Below, piece after piece: positions 27,351 through 36,368 of a DNA stretch of 39,118 nt (within the stretch, counting starts at the first letter, position 1; each line of letters begins with the position of its first letter). This stretch comes from Pseudoalteromonas luteoviolacea NCIMB 1942 (GTDB taxonomy: Bacteria; Pseudomonadota; Gammaproteobacteria; Enterobacterales; Alteromonadaceae): contig NZ_AUXT01000030.1 of the NCBI RefSeq assembly GCF_001625595.1, positions 1-39,118 of the forward strand. The letters are read 5' to 3'. The translations under genes and the position numbers were made by a program. Below the pieces are notes generated by a model. It was not told the origin of the DNA. It searched no databases and saw only the letters and a program-made list of their open reading frames with translations.

Positions 27351-28111
27351 TCAGGTGCTTCTATCTCTTCTTTTAATTGCAAAGCAGTGTGCACATCAAA
27401 TATTTGTTTGTCTAGCGATTTAACTGGCACAAGCCCCATCAAGCTGTTGCATATATAGATGGCATCCGCTTGCTCCAAATCTTGTCGTTGTATCCTTTGT
27501 TCTATTACTTTAAGTTGACTGCACAGATGGCGTAAATATACGCCGGATATACCACACATATCCAATTTTGGCGTAAAAACGCCACCATTCTTAACAACTA
27601 GAATATTACTTGCGGAACTTTCGATTATATTACCTGCGATATCTTCAACTAAAACATCATCAAATAAACTGTTTTGTGCACCCTGTTTAATCATGACCTG
27701 CTCTAAACGATTGAGTGTTTTAAGGCCTGCAAACAAAGGTTGGTGCCCCAGCTGTATGTCACTATAACCAAGCGACACACCATTCTTTTTCCAGTCTTTA
27801 TAATGACTTGGGAGGTCGCCTTGGGTGACAATAATTTTTGGGGTTGGTTTTTCTGGCAAACCATAACCTCTGCCACCACACCCCCGAGTAACCAATACTT
27901 TTAAAAAGCCCAAGTTGCGTTCCTTGGCTATTTCCTGACATTCATTAGTCAAGCTCTTGTAATCCAAAGCAGGAAAGCCCAATCGTTTTTCACATTCTTG
28001 GAGTCGCATAAGATGATAGTCCCACAGAGCCAGTGCGCCAGAGTCAATTTTAACCGTTGTAAAAAAACCGTCTCCGTAATTTAAGCCGCGATCTTTGTGA
28101 CTCACATCCAT
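27347..28111 (-). CDS. pabC: Aminodeoxychorismate lyase
   Basis: A PLP enzyme that releases p-aminobenzoate and pyruvate from 4-amino-4-deoxychorismate for folate synthesis. It is a fold-type IV aminotransferase of about 254 residues: 'DRGLNYGDGFFTT', 'RGCGGRGY', PLP Lys in AGLKTLNRLEQV, and 'EDIAGNIIESSASNILVV'. The frame is open upstream to a TTG at 28123, but GGAG lies within that extension and six bases before ATG 28109-28111, so the latter is the start. It overlaps mltG by four bases. Confidence 0.93.
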   Translation of the reverse strand: MDVSHKDRGLNYGDGFFTTVKIDSGALALWDYHLMRLQECEKRLGFPALDYKSLTNECQEIAKERNLGFLKVLVTRGCGGRGYGLPEKPTPKIIVTQGDLPSHYKDWKKNGVSLGYSDIQLGHQPLFAGLKTLNRLEQVMIKQGAQNSLFDDVLVEDIAGNIIESSASNILVVKNGGVFTPKLDMCGISGVYLRHLCSQLKVIEQRIQRQDLEQADAIYICNSLMGLVPVKSLDKQIFDVHTALQLKEEIEAPE

Positions 28112-28130
28112 ATATTTCTCCAAAAATAAA

Positions 28131-28152
28131 AAAGCCCGGCTACGCCAGGCTT
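28131..28152 (-). terminator. Terminator or attenuator between fabF and pabC
   Basis: The stem AAGCCCGGC (28132-28140), loop TAC and GCCAGGCTT (28144-28152) has one weak pair. On the minus strand it is followed by TTTTTTATTTTT. It should end most fabF transcripts, leaving pabC-mltG to read-through or to a weak promoter of their own. Confidence 0.75.
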
Positions 28153-28172
28153 ATCTTGCTCATGTTGCTTAT

Positions 28173-29411
28173 TTAGATCTTTTTAAATAGCAATGAACCG
28201 TTTGTTCCACCAAAACCAAACGAGTTGCACAAAGCGTAATCAAGCTTAGCATCACGGGCTGTGTGAGGAACATAATCCAAATCACACCCTTCATCAGGGT
28301 TATCTAGGTTAATTGTCGGTGAAACTTTTTGGTCCACTAACGAAAGGATGCTGATAATCGACTCAACCGAGCCTGCTGCACCTAACAAGTGGCCCATCAT
28401 CGATTTAGACGAGCTAACCATCACAGTCTTCGCGGCATCACCAAAAATTGATTTGACCGCTGAAGTCTCAGCAATATCACCCGCAGGTGTTGATGTACCA
28501 TGAGCGTTGATATAACCGATTTGCTCAGCGTTAACACTAGCATCGTTTAACGCATTTTCCATTGCCAGAGCAGCACCAGAACCATCCTCTGGTGGAGACG
28601 TCATATGGTAAGCATCGCCACTCATACCAAAACCGACAAGTTCGGCATAAATCTTCGCACCACGCGCTTTAGCATGTTCGTATTCTTCAAGTACAATTAC
28701 GCCTGCACCGTCTGCGAGTACAAATCCATCACGATCTTTGTCCCAAGGGCGAGAAGCCGCTTGAGGGTCGTCATTGCGAGTTGAAAGCGCACGAGCAGCA
28801 CTAAACCCACCCATACCAATCGGAGTTGATGCTTTTTCAGCACCACCGGCTACCATCGCATCAGCATCGCCGTATGCAATCATACGTGCTGCATGACCAA
28901 TGTTATGCAAACCAGTTGTACAAGCCGTCACGATTGAGATATTCGGGCCTCTTAGTCCATGCATGATGGAAAGGTGACCTGAGATCATGTTAATGATTGT
29001 CGAAGGCACATAAAATGGCGAAAGCTTGCGAGGACCGCTTGCAATTAATTTGTGGTGGTTTTCTTCAATAAGCGTTAGACCACCAATACCTGAACCCACT
29101 GCTACGCCTACTCGGGCTGCATTTTGCTCAGTGATCTCTAAACCTGAATCCTTTAATGCTTGGACACCAGCTGCGATACCATACTGAATAAACAAGTCCA
29201 TTTTTTTTGTGTCTTTTTTGGACATGTATTCTGTCGCATCAAAGTCGTTAACTAAGCCAGCAAACTTAGTTCCAAAACTCGATGTATCAAAATGCGTGAT
29301 ATTTGAAATGCCACTGCGACCTTCTAACAGGCCTTGCCAGGTTGACTGAACATCATTACCTAGCGGCGTCAACATACCTAAGCCAGTTACTACGACTCGA
29401 CGTTTAGCCAC
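28173..29411 (-). CDS. fabF: 3-oxoacyl-ACP synthase II
   Basis: Elongates acyl-ACP by condensation with malonyl-ACP; cytoplasmic. It has 412 residues, the usual length. The N-terminal '[16 protein letters not shown]', the catalytic Cys in [18 protein letters not shown] (about 163), '[12 protein letters not shown]' and '[13 protein letters not shown]' His motifs and '[13 protein letters not shown]' are present. The start is GTG at 29409-29411, with GGAGG five bases upstream. The in-frame TTG at 29423 lies on top of that site and is rejected. It follows acpP. Confidence 0.96.
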   Translation of the reverse strand: MAKRRVVVTGLGMLTPLGNDVQSTWQGLLEGRSGISNITHFDTSSFGTKFAGLVNDFDATEYMSKKDTKKMDLFIQYGIAAGVQALKDSGLEITEQNAARVGVAVGSGIGGLTLIEENHHKLIASGPRKLSPFYVPSTIINMISGHLSIMHGLRGPNISIVTACTTGLHNIGHAARMIAYGDADAMVAGGAEKASTPIGMGGFSAARALSTRNDDPQAASRPWDKDRDGFVLADGAGVIVLEEYEHAKARGAKIYAELVGFGMSGDAYHMTSPPEDGSGAALAMENALNDASVNAEQIGYINAHGTSTPAGDIAETSAVKSIFGDAAKTVMVSSSKSMMGHLLGAAGSVESIISILSLVDQKVSPTINLDNPDEGCDLDYVPHTARDAKLDYALCNSFGFGGTNGSLLFKKI

Positions 29412-29458
29412 GGTTTCCTCCAAAAAGGGATTTGAAATTTTGCGGGGGTAGAATGAAT

Positions 29459-29480
29459 GAGGGCAGCGAGTGCTGCCCTT
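29459..29480 (-). terminator. Hairpin between acpP and fabF
   Basis: AGGGCAGC (29460-29467), loop GAGT and GCTGCCCT (29472-29479) form a perfect stem 13 bases past acpP. No T run follows on the minus strand (CATTCATTC). It is therefore more likely a partial terminator or a 3' stabilising structure that raises acpP mRNA over fabF. Confidence 0.6.
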
Positions 29481-29492
29481 CAGATCCGTTAA

Positions 29493-29729
29493 TTACTCAG
29501 CGTGAGCAGTAACGTAGTCGATCGCTGCCTGAACAGTAGTGATTTTCTCAGCTTCTTCATCAGGGATCTCAGTATCGAACTCTTCTTCTAGAGCCATTAC
29601 TAGCTCAACAGTATCAAGAGAATCAGCACCTAGGTCGTCTACGAAAGACGCTTCGAACTTAACTTCTTCTTCTTTAACACCTAGTTGTTCAACGATGATT
29701 TTTTTTACGCGTTCTTGGATGTCGCTCAT
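29493..29729 (-). CDS. acpP: Acyl carrier protein
   Basis: The small acidic carrier of growing acyl chains in fatty-acid synthesis. It has 78 residues. The phosphopantetheine attachment Ser37 lies in [15 protein letters not shown]. The sequence is almost the canonical enterobacterial AcpP ('[18 protein letters not shown]'). AGGAAAGAAG before the ATG is a strong ribosome-binding site. It has its own promoter in the fabG-acpP gap, as expected for a very abundant protein. Confidence 0.98.
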   Translation of the reverse strand: MSDIQERVKKIIVEQLGVKEEEVKFEASFVDDLGADSLDTVELVMALEEEFDTEIPDEEAEKITTVQAAIDYVTAHAE

Positions 29730-29780
29730 TCTTCTTTCCTTTATTAAAACGCTTTTGCGTTAATTTTCAGATTGCGGCGT

Positions 29781-29809
29781 AGTTTACGGCGCATCATGTA
29801 TCGATTCAA
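29781..29809 (-). promoter_or_regulatory. Predicted acpP promoter
   Basis: On the minus strand TTGAAT (29804-29809), a 17-base spacer and TAAACT (29781-29786) fit a sigma-70 promoter. It lies in the 209-base gap between fabG and acpP, about 52 bases upstream of the acpP start. Confidence 0.6.
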
Positions 29810-29938
29810 GGATTGACTATGACTTTTTTGTCTGGTCAAACCTGTTACGAAATATTTTTTTAATTTATCGCCTATTTTAAGGGCAATATCAAGCTTGTTT
29901 GCGGCAAGATCACAAAAATTTAAATTAAATTGTAATCT

Positions 29939-30685
29939 TTAAACCATGTACATCGCACCATTAACATGCAACGTTTCACCAGAAATATACGCTGCTGCAT
30001 CTGAAGCTAGATATGCTACTGCTGCTGCAATCTCTTCAGGTTGGCCCAAACGCGCAGCCGGAACGTTTGCAAGCGTTGCTGCTTTTTGCTCGTCAGTTAG
30101 CTCGTCTGTCATATCTGTTTTGATAAAGCCCGGTGCAATAACATTAACCGTAATACCACGAGAAGCAACTTCACGCGCAAGCGATTTAGAAAAACCAATT
30201 ACACCCGCTTTAGCAGCTGCATAGTTTGCCTGACCAGCATTACCCATAGTACCAACTACAGAACCGATATTGATAATACGGCCACACTTCTTCTTCATCA
30301 TTGGGCGAAGCACAGCTTTCGATAAACGATAGATGGCACTTAAATTAGTGTCAATAATATCTGTCCACTCATCATCTTTCATGCGCATAAGCAGGTTATC
30401 ACGAGTAATACCTGCGTTGTTGACTAGTACATCAACATCACCGAAATCAGCTTTGATCTGCTTCAACACAGTATCAATTGACTCAACATCAGTGACGTTT
30501 AATTTATAACCTTTACCATTTTCACCTAGGTACTCACTGATTTTTTCAGCACCAGAATCACTAGTAGCAGTACCCAATACAGTCGCACCTTGTGCCACAA
30601 GAGTTTGAGCCACCGACTTACCAATACCTCTACTCGCACCGGTAACTAGAACAATTTTACCTTGTAAATCAAATATATTTGACAT
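29939..30685 (-). CDS. fabG: 3-oxoacyl-ACP reductase
   Basis: NADPH-dependent reduction of beta-ketoacyl-ACP. It has 248 residues, a classical short-chain dehydrogenase. The nucleotide-binding 'LVTGASRGIGKSVAQTLV', 'NNAGITRDNLLMRMKDDEW', catalytic Ser in IGSVVGTMGNAGQ and Tyr-x3-Lys in NYAAAKAGVIG (Tyr about 151) are all present. The gap to fabD is 12 bases, with a GA-rich ribosome-binding site. Confidence 0.97.
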   Translation of the reverse strand: MSNIFDLQGKIVLVTGASRGIGKSVAQTLVAQGATVLGTATSDSGAEKISEYLGENGKGYKLNVTDVESIDTVLKQIKADFGDVDVLVNNAGITRDNLLMRMKDDEWTDIIDTNLSAIYRLSKAVLRPMMKKKCGRIINIGSVVGTMGNAGQANYAAAKAGVIGFSKSLAREVASRGITVNVIAPGFIKTDMTDELTDEQKAATLANVPAARLGQPEEIAAAVAYLASDAAAYISGETLHVNGAMYMV

Positions 30686-30697
30686 TTCTCTTCTCTG

Positions 30698-31624
30698 TTA
30701 TTCCGCACTATCTACTGACGCCACATCATTAGCGGCAGCACATTTAACTGACTTATCGATTCGTTTAGCTAACCCTGTTAGAACTTTGCCTGGGCCAAAT
30801 TCAAAAGCAGTTGTCACACCATCTGCTGCTAGTTTTTGTACTGTTTCAGTCCAGCGTACTGGGCTAAACAGCTGCCTAACTAATGCATCTTTAATTTCTG
30901 TTGCACTTTTAGCTTCTGCAACATCGACGTTATTAATAACTGGATATTTAGGTTCAGAAAACTCTAACGCAGCGAGATCTTCAGCTAAGCGCTCCGCTGC
31001 TGGCTTCATTAGCGCACAGTGTGAAGGCACACTTACAGCCAGTGGTAATGCACGCTTTGCACCAGCTTCTTTACAAGCTTCACTAGCACGCTCAACAGCT
31101 TCTTTGTGACCTGCGATGACAACCTGACCAGGTGAGTTGTAGTTTACAGGTGAAACTACTTGCCCCTGTGCGGCATCATTACACTTTTTAGCGATTACTT
31201 CGTCATCCAATCCGATAATTGCAGCCATTGATCCAGTACCAACAGGCACAGCTTCTTGCATGTACAGTCCACGCTTTTCTACCAACTTTACAGCCTCAGC
31301 TAAGCTGATTACTTCAGCACAAACCAGTGCCGAATACTCACCTAAACTATGCCCAGCTAGCACTAATTCAGCGTCTACATTTTTTGCAGCCCAGTGACGG
31401 AAGATTGCCACACTAGCCGTAAGTAGAGCTGGCTGCGTTTTATGTGTTTTGTTTAATTCTTCTTCAGGACCATTCAGTACCAAAGCTTGAAGATCATACC
31501 CAAGCGCCTCTGACGCCTCAGCGAAAGTACCTTGTACGATCTCAGAAGACTCTAATAACTCTGACAACATGCCAACGCTCTGAGAGCCTTGACCAGGGAA
31601 AAGTAAAGCTATTTTTTGTGACAT
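30698..31624 (-). CDS. fabD: Malonyl-CoA:ACP transacylase
   Basis: Loads malonyl groups onto ACP. It has 308 residues from MSQKIALLFPGQGSQSVGM. The nucleophile Ser is in AGHSLGEYSALV (about 92), the catalytic His in VSVPSHCALM, and 'FEFGPGKVLTGL' is near the end. The frame is open 13 codons upstream to 31663, but the family start and the AGAG spacing favour ATG 31622-31624. The next gene upstream is plsX, 143 bases away; fabH, usually between them, is absent. Confidence 0.96.
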   Translation of the reverse strand: MSQKIALLFPGQGSQSVGMLSELLESSEIVQGTFAEASEALGYDLQALVLNGPEEELNKTHKTQPALLTASVAIFRHWAAKNVDAELVLAGHSLGEYSALVCAEVISLAEAVKLVEKRGLYMQEAVPVGTGSMAAIIGLDDEVIAKKCNDAAQGQVVSPVNYNSPGQVVIAGHKEAVERASEACKEAGAKRALPLAVSVPSHCALMKPAAERLAEDLAALEFSEPKYPVINNVDVAEAKSATEIKDALVRQLFSPVRWTETVQKLAADGVTTAFEFGPGKVLTGLAKRIDKSVKCAAANDVASVDSAE

Positions 31625-31767
31625 ACGATGCTCTTTTAACTCGTTCTTTAAATTGCATACCAACTAGATTGCGCGCTTTAACATAGGCAGCAGATATAAG
31701 CAGTATGACTATTATCTTCAGACTCAACTTACACTAACGACAAAAAGTAATGCTACAGTCATTAAAA

Positions 31768-32814
31768 TTAATGATGACTGATTGAGGTTTCTTTAGTTTC
31801 TGCCATTTTTTCAAAAGCGGCCTGTATTTTTTCGGGAATGCGTCGATTAACCTCTCTAACAGCTTCATCGATAGCTGCTAAAAATGCCTTATTCGAAGCA
31901 TTTCCATGACTTTTAACGACAATACCACGCAATCCTACCAGACTTGCCCCGTTATACTGGTCGGGGTTCACCTTTTTATAGAGTTTTTTTATCACTGGGC
32001 GTAGTAAAAATGCAAGAACCTTGTAAAAAAAGTGTTTTTTAAGTGCATTCGTGAATTTTAGCATGATAAGTTTGGCAATTCCCTCGCATGTTTTAAGCGC
32101 AATATTGCCCACGAATCCCTCACAAACGATAACATCTGACTTACCAGAGAAGATATCGCTGCCTTCACAGTACCCTTTATAGTTGATATGTTCACACTCG
32201 CACATTAATTTTGCAGCCTGCTTTATGCCATCATGCCCTTTTATATCTTCGGCACCTATGTTCAGTAAGCTGACCTTTGGATGTGTTTTATCGAGTGCTT
32301 CACCTGCGACAATCGAGCCCATAATGGCAAACTGAAACAGAGTTTCTGGGTCACACAGTACATTTGCACCAAGATCAAGCAAATATACCGGTTGTTTCTT
32401 CTCAGTAGGCATTGATGTTATCAATGCTGGCCGCTTTATTCCTGGTAGCATTTTCAACACATAATGAGCCATAGAAAGTAGCGCACCTGTGTTACCTGAA
32501 CTTACACAAGCCTGCGCCTGACCGGCTTTAACTAAATCAAGTGCAATACGCATCGAAGAATTTCTTTTATTTCTTAATGCATGAGCTGGTTCACAGTTAT
32601 TTGTTACTACTTGCTCGCAGTGTTTGACTATTAGCCTAGGATGTTCGGAGTGGTTTTCTTTTTGTAGTGCTTGGCGTAAAACATCTTCATTACCGCAAAG
32701 CAATAAAGTTAAATTGGGGTATTTCTGCACGGCAAGAATAGCCGCTGGAATAGATGAACGGGGGCCGTAATCGCCCCCCATCATATCTAACGCAATGGTT
32801 AGATTAGTTAGCAT
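31768..32814 (-). CDS. plsX: Phosphate acyltransferase PlsX
   Basis: Makes acyl-phosphate from acyl-ACP, the donor for PlsY in phospholipid synthesis; a peripheral membrane protein. It has 348 residues: '[20 protein letters not shown]', '[20 protein letters not shown]', '[19 protein letters not shown]', '[18 protein letters not shown]' and '[20 protein letters not shown]' are typical. The ATG at 32812-32814 is preferred over the TTG one codon earlier. It follows rpmF closely. Confidence 0.96.
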   Translation of the reverse strand: MLTNLTIALDMMGGDYGPRSSIPAAILAVQKYPNLTLLLCGNEDVLRQALQKENHSEHPRLIVKHCEQVVTNNCEPAHALRNKRNSSMRIALDLVKAGQAQACVSSGNTGALLSMAHYVLKMLPGIKRPALITSMPTEKKQPVYLLDLGANVLCDPETLFQFAIMGSIVAGEALDKTHPKVSLLNIGAEDIKGHDGIKQAAKLMCECEHINYKGYCEGSDIFSGKSDVIVCEGFVGNIALKTCEGIAKLIMLKFTNALKKHFFYKVLAFLLRPVIKKLYKKVNPDQYNGASLVGLRGIVVKSHGNASNKAFLAAIDEAVREVNRRIPEKIQAAFEKMAETKETSISHH

Positions 32815-32825
32815 CAAGTAATCTC

Positions 32826-32996
32826 TTACTTAGAAATTACTTTAACGCCTTTGTAGTAACCATCAGCAGTTACGTGGTGACGACGATGAGTCTCACCAGA
32901 AACTTGGTCTACAGTTAAAGCTGGTCCGCTGATAGCATCGTGTGAACGACGCATGCCACGACGTGAACGTGTCACTTTGCTTTTTTGTACCGCCAT
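32826..32996 (-). CDS. rpmF: 50S ribosomal protein L32
   Basis: A small basic protein of the large ribosomal subunit, 56 residues. It begins [20 protein letters not shown] and ends [10 protein letters not shown], a near-canonical bacterial L32. The zinc-ligand cysteines found in some L32 forms are absent, which is normal for this lineage. AGGAG before the ATG is strong. It lies between yceD and plsX, 12 bases from the plsX start. Confidence 0.97.
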   Translation of the reverse strand: MAVQKSKVTRSRRGMRRSHDAISGPALTVDQVSGETHRRHHVTADGYYKGVKVISK

Positions 32997-33006
32997 TAGC
33001 CTTCTC

Positions 33007-33531
33007 CTAAGAATCTTTCTTAAGTTGTTTTAAAATCTCAAATGGATTTGGTTTAGTTTCTTCTGATTCAATTTCACCAAAGCTCGCTGGCTTATCCGAA
33101 AAAGAACATGAAGCTTCATCATGCATAGGAACTATTGGAATCGCTAAAATCAATTCGTCTTCGATCATTTCTCGAAGATTGATTTCACCTTCTTCACCTA
33201 ACTCCACCACATCGTAGCTTTCAGGAAGATCTTCCGACTCTGCACCTAATCCGACTGGCGAATACGCAAAGTCTTGAGCCAAATCCAACCCTAAATCATC
33301 ATTACAACGCTGACACACCAAGGTCAGTTTAGCTCGAGCTGAGCCTCGAACAACTACCAAACCTTGTTGATCAATATCGCAATGAATTGTTACCGCTATT
33401 TCACCTACCTGATCCTGCACAACTTGCTGCAGTCGAGAAAGTTCTTCAAGCTTCACAATGCCGTCGTAACTAGCTCGGCGCTGTGCTGCTCTGCTTGGAT
33501 CAAGAGTGATGGGAATTTTCACCTTTTGCAT
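33007..33531 (-). CDS. yceD: YceD, 23S rRNA accumulation protein (DUF177)
   Basis: Needed for normal 23S rRNA accumulation in related bacteria and plants (family knowledge). It has 174 residues: '[21 protein letters not shown]', a CQRC pair near residue 74, '[21 protein letters not shown]' and a C-terminal '[11 protein letters not shown]' are diagnostic. It is the first gene of the cluster. The ATG lies only about 10 bases past a strong -10 box and has no Shine-Dalgarno. Confidence 0.94.
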   Translation of the reverse strand: MQKVKIPITLDPSRAAQRRASYDGIVKLEELSRLQQVVQDQVGEIAVTIHCDIDQQGLVVVRGSARAKLTLVCQRCNDDLGLDLAQDFAYSPVGLGAESEDLPESYDVVELGEEGEINLREMIEDELILAIPIVPMHDEASCSFSDKPASFGEIESEETKPNPFEILKQLKKDS

Positions 33532-33540
33532 AGGGGCTGC

Positions 33541-33569
33541 ATCATATAGATTGTTATTGGTTTAGTCAA
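33541..33569 (-). promoter_or_regulatory. Strong sigma-70 promoter for yceD-rpmF
   Basis: On the minus strand TTGACT (33564-33569), a 17-base spacer and TATGAT (33541-33546) are near consensus. Only nine bases separate the -10 from the yceD ATG, which implies a leaderless or nearly leaderless transcript. Confidence 0.75.
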
Positions 33570-33652
33570 AGTAAAAATAAACTTTCCTATTGTTTTTCGC
33601 CTACTAACGCTTATCCTTGTGTCAATTCTTTAGTTCAGGTACCAATAGGCTT

Positions 33653-34237
33653 ATGAACACACCTCTTATATTAGCTTCTAGCTCACCTTTTAGGCAGCAA
33701 ATTTTAAAAAAATTAGGCCTTTCGTTTGAACATTTTTCGCCAGACATTGATGAGTCGCCCATTGCAGGCGAAACACCTCAAAATTTAGTGCACCGACTGA
33801 GTGAAATTAAAGCAAAGTCTGCTCTTTCTCGATATGACAGCGGTATCGTGATTGGTTCAGACCAAGTCGCTGTTTTTAATGGTCAGATTTTGGGCAAACC
33901 GCATACAAAAGATAAAGCCATAGCACAACTGAGTATGTTTAGTGGGCAGACGGTCACCTTCTATACTGGACTTAGCCTCTACTCAATAGATAAAGATGAG
34001 AGTATCACCAAAGTCGTTCCGTTCCACGTCCATTTTAGGCAGCTGTCTCAAACCCAAATAGAGAACTACCTAGATAAAGAAGCGCCCTACAATTGCGCTG
34101 GTAGTTTTAAAAGCGAAGGACTGGGTATTTGCTTGTTTGAAAAGTTAGAGGGGGAAGACCCAAATACTTTAATTGGTCTTCCTCTTATCGAATTAACCAA
34201 GTCGCTGGAGCACTTTGGCGTAGATGTATTAGGCTAG
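33653..34237 (+). CDS. yceF: Maf-like nucleotide pyrophosphatase YceF
   Basis: Hydrolyses non-canonical nucleotides; the YceF subgroup prefers m7GTP (family knowledge). It has 194 residues from MNTPLILASSSPFRQQILKK. 'DIDESP', 'IGSDQVAVFNGQILGKP', 'TFYTGLSLYS', 'CAGSFKSEGLGICLFEKLEG' and 'DPNTLIGLPL' follow E. coli YceF closely. An in-frame ATG 12 codons earlier (33617) is less likely because the family starts at the later Met. It is divergent from yceD and converges on the HAD gene with a 9-base overlap. Confidence 0.93.
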   Translation: MNTPLILASSSPFRQQILKKLGLSFEHFSPDIDESPIAGETPQNLVHRLSEIKAKSALSRYDSGIVIGSDQVAVFNGQILGKPHTKDKAIAQLSMFSGQTVTFYTGLSLYSIDKDESITKVVPFHVHFRQLSQTQIENYLDKEAPYNCAGSFKSEGLGICLFEKLEGEDPNTLIGLPLIELTKSLEHFGVDVLG

Positions 34238-34870
34238 ACCCTCGATAAGTTGCTCAAACTCATTTGCAATAAAGTATGCTGCTGTTGCTTCGAGCTGCTC
34301 GTAAGAGGCAACACCAAGTGTCACACCAATCGCAGCAACGCCAGCTTGGCGCGCCATTTCCATATCGATAATTGTGTCACCAATCATCACAACCTCTTCT
34401 GGTTCAACTCCAAGCTCGGCCATTATTTGATTCAGCATATCAGGGCTTGGTTTTGACTCAGCTTCATCCGCGGTCCGAGTCGTTATAAAGTATTGCTCAA
34501 GACCTGTTTCGACCATCAAACGATTGAGGCCTTGACGGCTTTTCCCTGTGGCAACGGCAATTTGAACACCCTGTTCGGCCAACAACGTAAGCACTTTTTC
34601 AACACCATCGAACAGTTTCGTCGGTGTTGAGTCTACTTCTTTATATATATGCTTGTACGCGCGCGCTAGTTCCGCAATACGATGCGCATACGCAGGAAAT
34701 AGCGTTTCAAGTGCAGTTTCTAAAGATAGACCAATGATGCTCTTAGTATCTTCTTCACTTGCTCTAGGGATCGCATGCTGATCGGCCACCATATTGATGG
34801 TGTTTACTATCTTAGGAACCGTATCCATCACAGTCCCGTCCCAATCAAGTATGACGAGTTTATACTTCAT
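34229..34870 (-). CDS. HAD-IA family phosphatase
   Basis: A cytoplasmic phosphatase of 213 residues resembling phosphoglycolate phosphatases. Motif I DWDGTVMD has the nucleophile Asp9; motif II is VATGKSRQGL, motif III Lys is in AESKPSPDML, and motif IV is VMIGDTIIDMEMA. The substrate cannot be told from sequence. It overlaps rluC by 11 bases and is probably cotranscribed with it; the same pairing is found in other gammaproteobacteria. Confidence 0.9.
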   Translation of the reverse strand: MKYKLVILDWDGTVMDTVPKIVNTINMVADQHAIPRASEEDTKSIIGLSLETALETLFPAYAHRIAELARAYKHIYKEVDSTPTKLFDGVEKVLTLLAEQGVQIAVATGKSRQGLNRLMVETGLEQYFITTRTADEAESKPSPDMLNQIMAELGVEPEEVVMIGDTIIDMEMARQAGVAAIGVTLGVASYEQLEATAAYFIANEFEQLIEGLA

Positions 34871-35822
34871 CAGAGTGTCTTAGTGTGTTTAAACACGCTG
34901 TTAATGCATTATCAAGCGGCGCTTCAACATGCAGCGTAGTTTCAGTTTTCGGGTGCAAGAAGCGCAGTTCACGAGCATGAAGGAACAAGCGACCGAGACC
35001 TTTTTTACGCATTTGCGCATCAAATGCTTGATCACCATATTTATCATCGCAGGCTATCGGGTGTCCTTTACATTGTGTATGAACACGGATCTGATGGGTA
35101 CGACCAGTTACAGGTGAAGCTTGCACTAGCGTTGCGCCGACGAATCGTTCCAAAACTCTAAATCTAGTATGAGAAGCCTTCCCTTCTTCGTGATCTACAC
35201 GTACTACTCGCTCACCTGATTTTAAGGTGTTTTTCCTGAGCGGTTCTGTTACATTTTTGTGCTTAGCAGACCATTCTCCAGCAACCAATGCCCAATAGTT
35301 CTTCTCCATCGTTTTCTCACGCAATTGCTCATGGAGTCCTTTTAGTACAGCGCGTTTTTTAGAAATCAGTAGACACCCTGACGTGTCTCTATCTAGCCTG
35401 TGCACCAATTCCAAAGATTTTTCTTGTGGTCGCAATGCACGAATAGCTTCAATAAGGCCGTAGCTTAATCCGCTGCCACCGTGCACCGCCATACCAGAAG
35501 GTTTATTCATTACAATCAGATATTTATCCTCATACAATATACATTCTTCTAGGTTTGCAACCTTATCCAAGTTCTTTGGCACAAACTCGTTTTTTTCCGC
35601 AGTTTTGATAGGGGGGATCCTAACTACATCATCAATCTGCAGCTTATAAACTGGTTTTACCCGCTTTTTATTAACGCGCACCTCACCCTTTCTTAAGATC
35701 TTATAGATGGCACTTTTTGGCACTCCTTTTAAGTGCGTTACCAAAAAGTTATCAATACGTTGACCTAACTGATCTTCGGTGATAGTTACAAAGGTAACTT
35801 GTAAAGCATTCTTTTCTGACAT
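34860..35822 (-). CDS. rluC: 23S rRNA pseudouridine synthase RluC
   Basis: Isomerises uridines at the peptidyl-transferase region of 23S rRNA (positions 955, 2504 and 2580 in E. coli). It has 320 residues: an N-terminal S4 RNA-binding domain ('GQRIDNFLVTHLKGVPKSAI', 'ILRKGEVRVNKKRVKP') and then the RluA-type catalytic domain with the Asp in ELVHRLDRDTSGCLL (about 145) and 'VTGRTHQIRVHTQCKGHPI'. It is divergent from rne, as in E. coli, which supports RluC rather than RluA or RluD. Confidence 0.94.
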   Translation of the reverse strand: MSEKNALQVTFVTITEDQLGQRIDNFLVTHLKGVPKSAIYKILRKGEVRVNKKRVKPVYKLQIDDVVRIPPIKTAEKNEFVPKNLDKVANLEECILYEDKYLIVMNKPSGMAVHGGSGLSYGLIEAIRALRPQEKSLELVHRLDRDTSGCLLISKKRAVLKGLHEQLREKTMEKNYWALVAGEWSAKHKNVTEPLRKNTLKSGERVVRVDHEEGKASHTRFRVLERFVGATLVQASPVTGRTHQIRVHTQCKGHPIACDDKYGDQAFDAQMRKKGLGRLFLHARELRFLHPKTETTLHVEAPLDNALTACLNTLRHSDEV

Positions 35823-36368
35823 TGCCTAATCACTGATTTGAGTAATAATTTAGTTGCTATCACACAGTTATTAATGGGATAATCGCCTCGCAAAATTTGC
35901 GAGCATTGCTTTTTATCGCAAATATACTGTCGTGATGCACATCTTGGGTGGAGGATCATACAGATCAGAGCTAATATTTCCAAAGCTTTTATCTCCGACT
36001 CAAGACAATTATTACGTGTGATTGGCATAAGGTGAAGCGTGTAACAGTTCATCAAATATGGCCATACACGACAAACAAGTAAATAGAAGCAAAATTATCG
36101 TGTCTTGTGTAGATTTGCGGGTTTGTTTAACCCGAGCGAGTTCTGTAGGCAAAGTGAAAGCTAATTTTTAACCCGCCTTTGAGATGAATCAGGCAGTAAG
36201 TGTTAAGACAGACTAAGTTCCCTTCTCCCCAGTCGTGAGACTGCATTAGTAACTGGAACAAAATAAACAGCCTGCATTGGCGCACAAGAATGGTGTAAGT
36301 TAAATTTACCTGACCAAAATAAAGTAAAAAGTTGGTAGGTAAATAAAGTAAATAGAGTACATAAGAAT
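35823..36368 (+). promoter_or_regulatory. rne promoter and long structured 5' leader
   Basis: 546 bases between rluC and rne. A plausible promoter is TTGCTA (35854-35859), 18 bases, GATAAT (35878-35883). Downstream are hairpins CTCGCAAA/TTTGCGAG (35887-35903), CGGGTT/AACCCG (36118-36134), CAGTC-GTGA-GACTG with a GNRA-like loop (36230-36243) and ATTTACC/GGTAAAT (36304-36344) close to the start. E. coli rne is autoregulated through a long 5' leader, so a similar feedback role is inferred. No credible coding frame was seen. Confidence 0.55.

Noticed and set aside
28112..28123. TTG-started extension of pabC
   Set aside because: The extension contains the GGAG ribosome-binding site of the downstream ATG.
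29539..29763. Plus-strand frame opposite acpP
   Set aside because: Ser-rich antisense shadow of a certain gene.
31625..31663. 13-codon N-terminal extension of fabD
   Set aside because: The family start MSQKIALLFPGQGSQ lies downstream and the extension has no homologous character.
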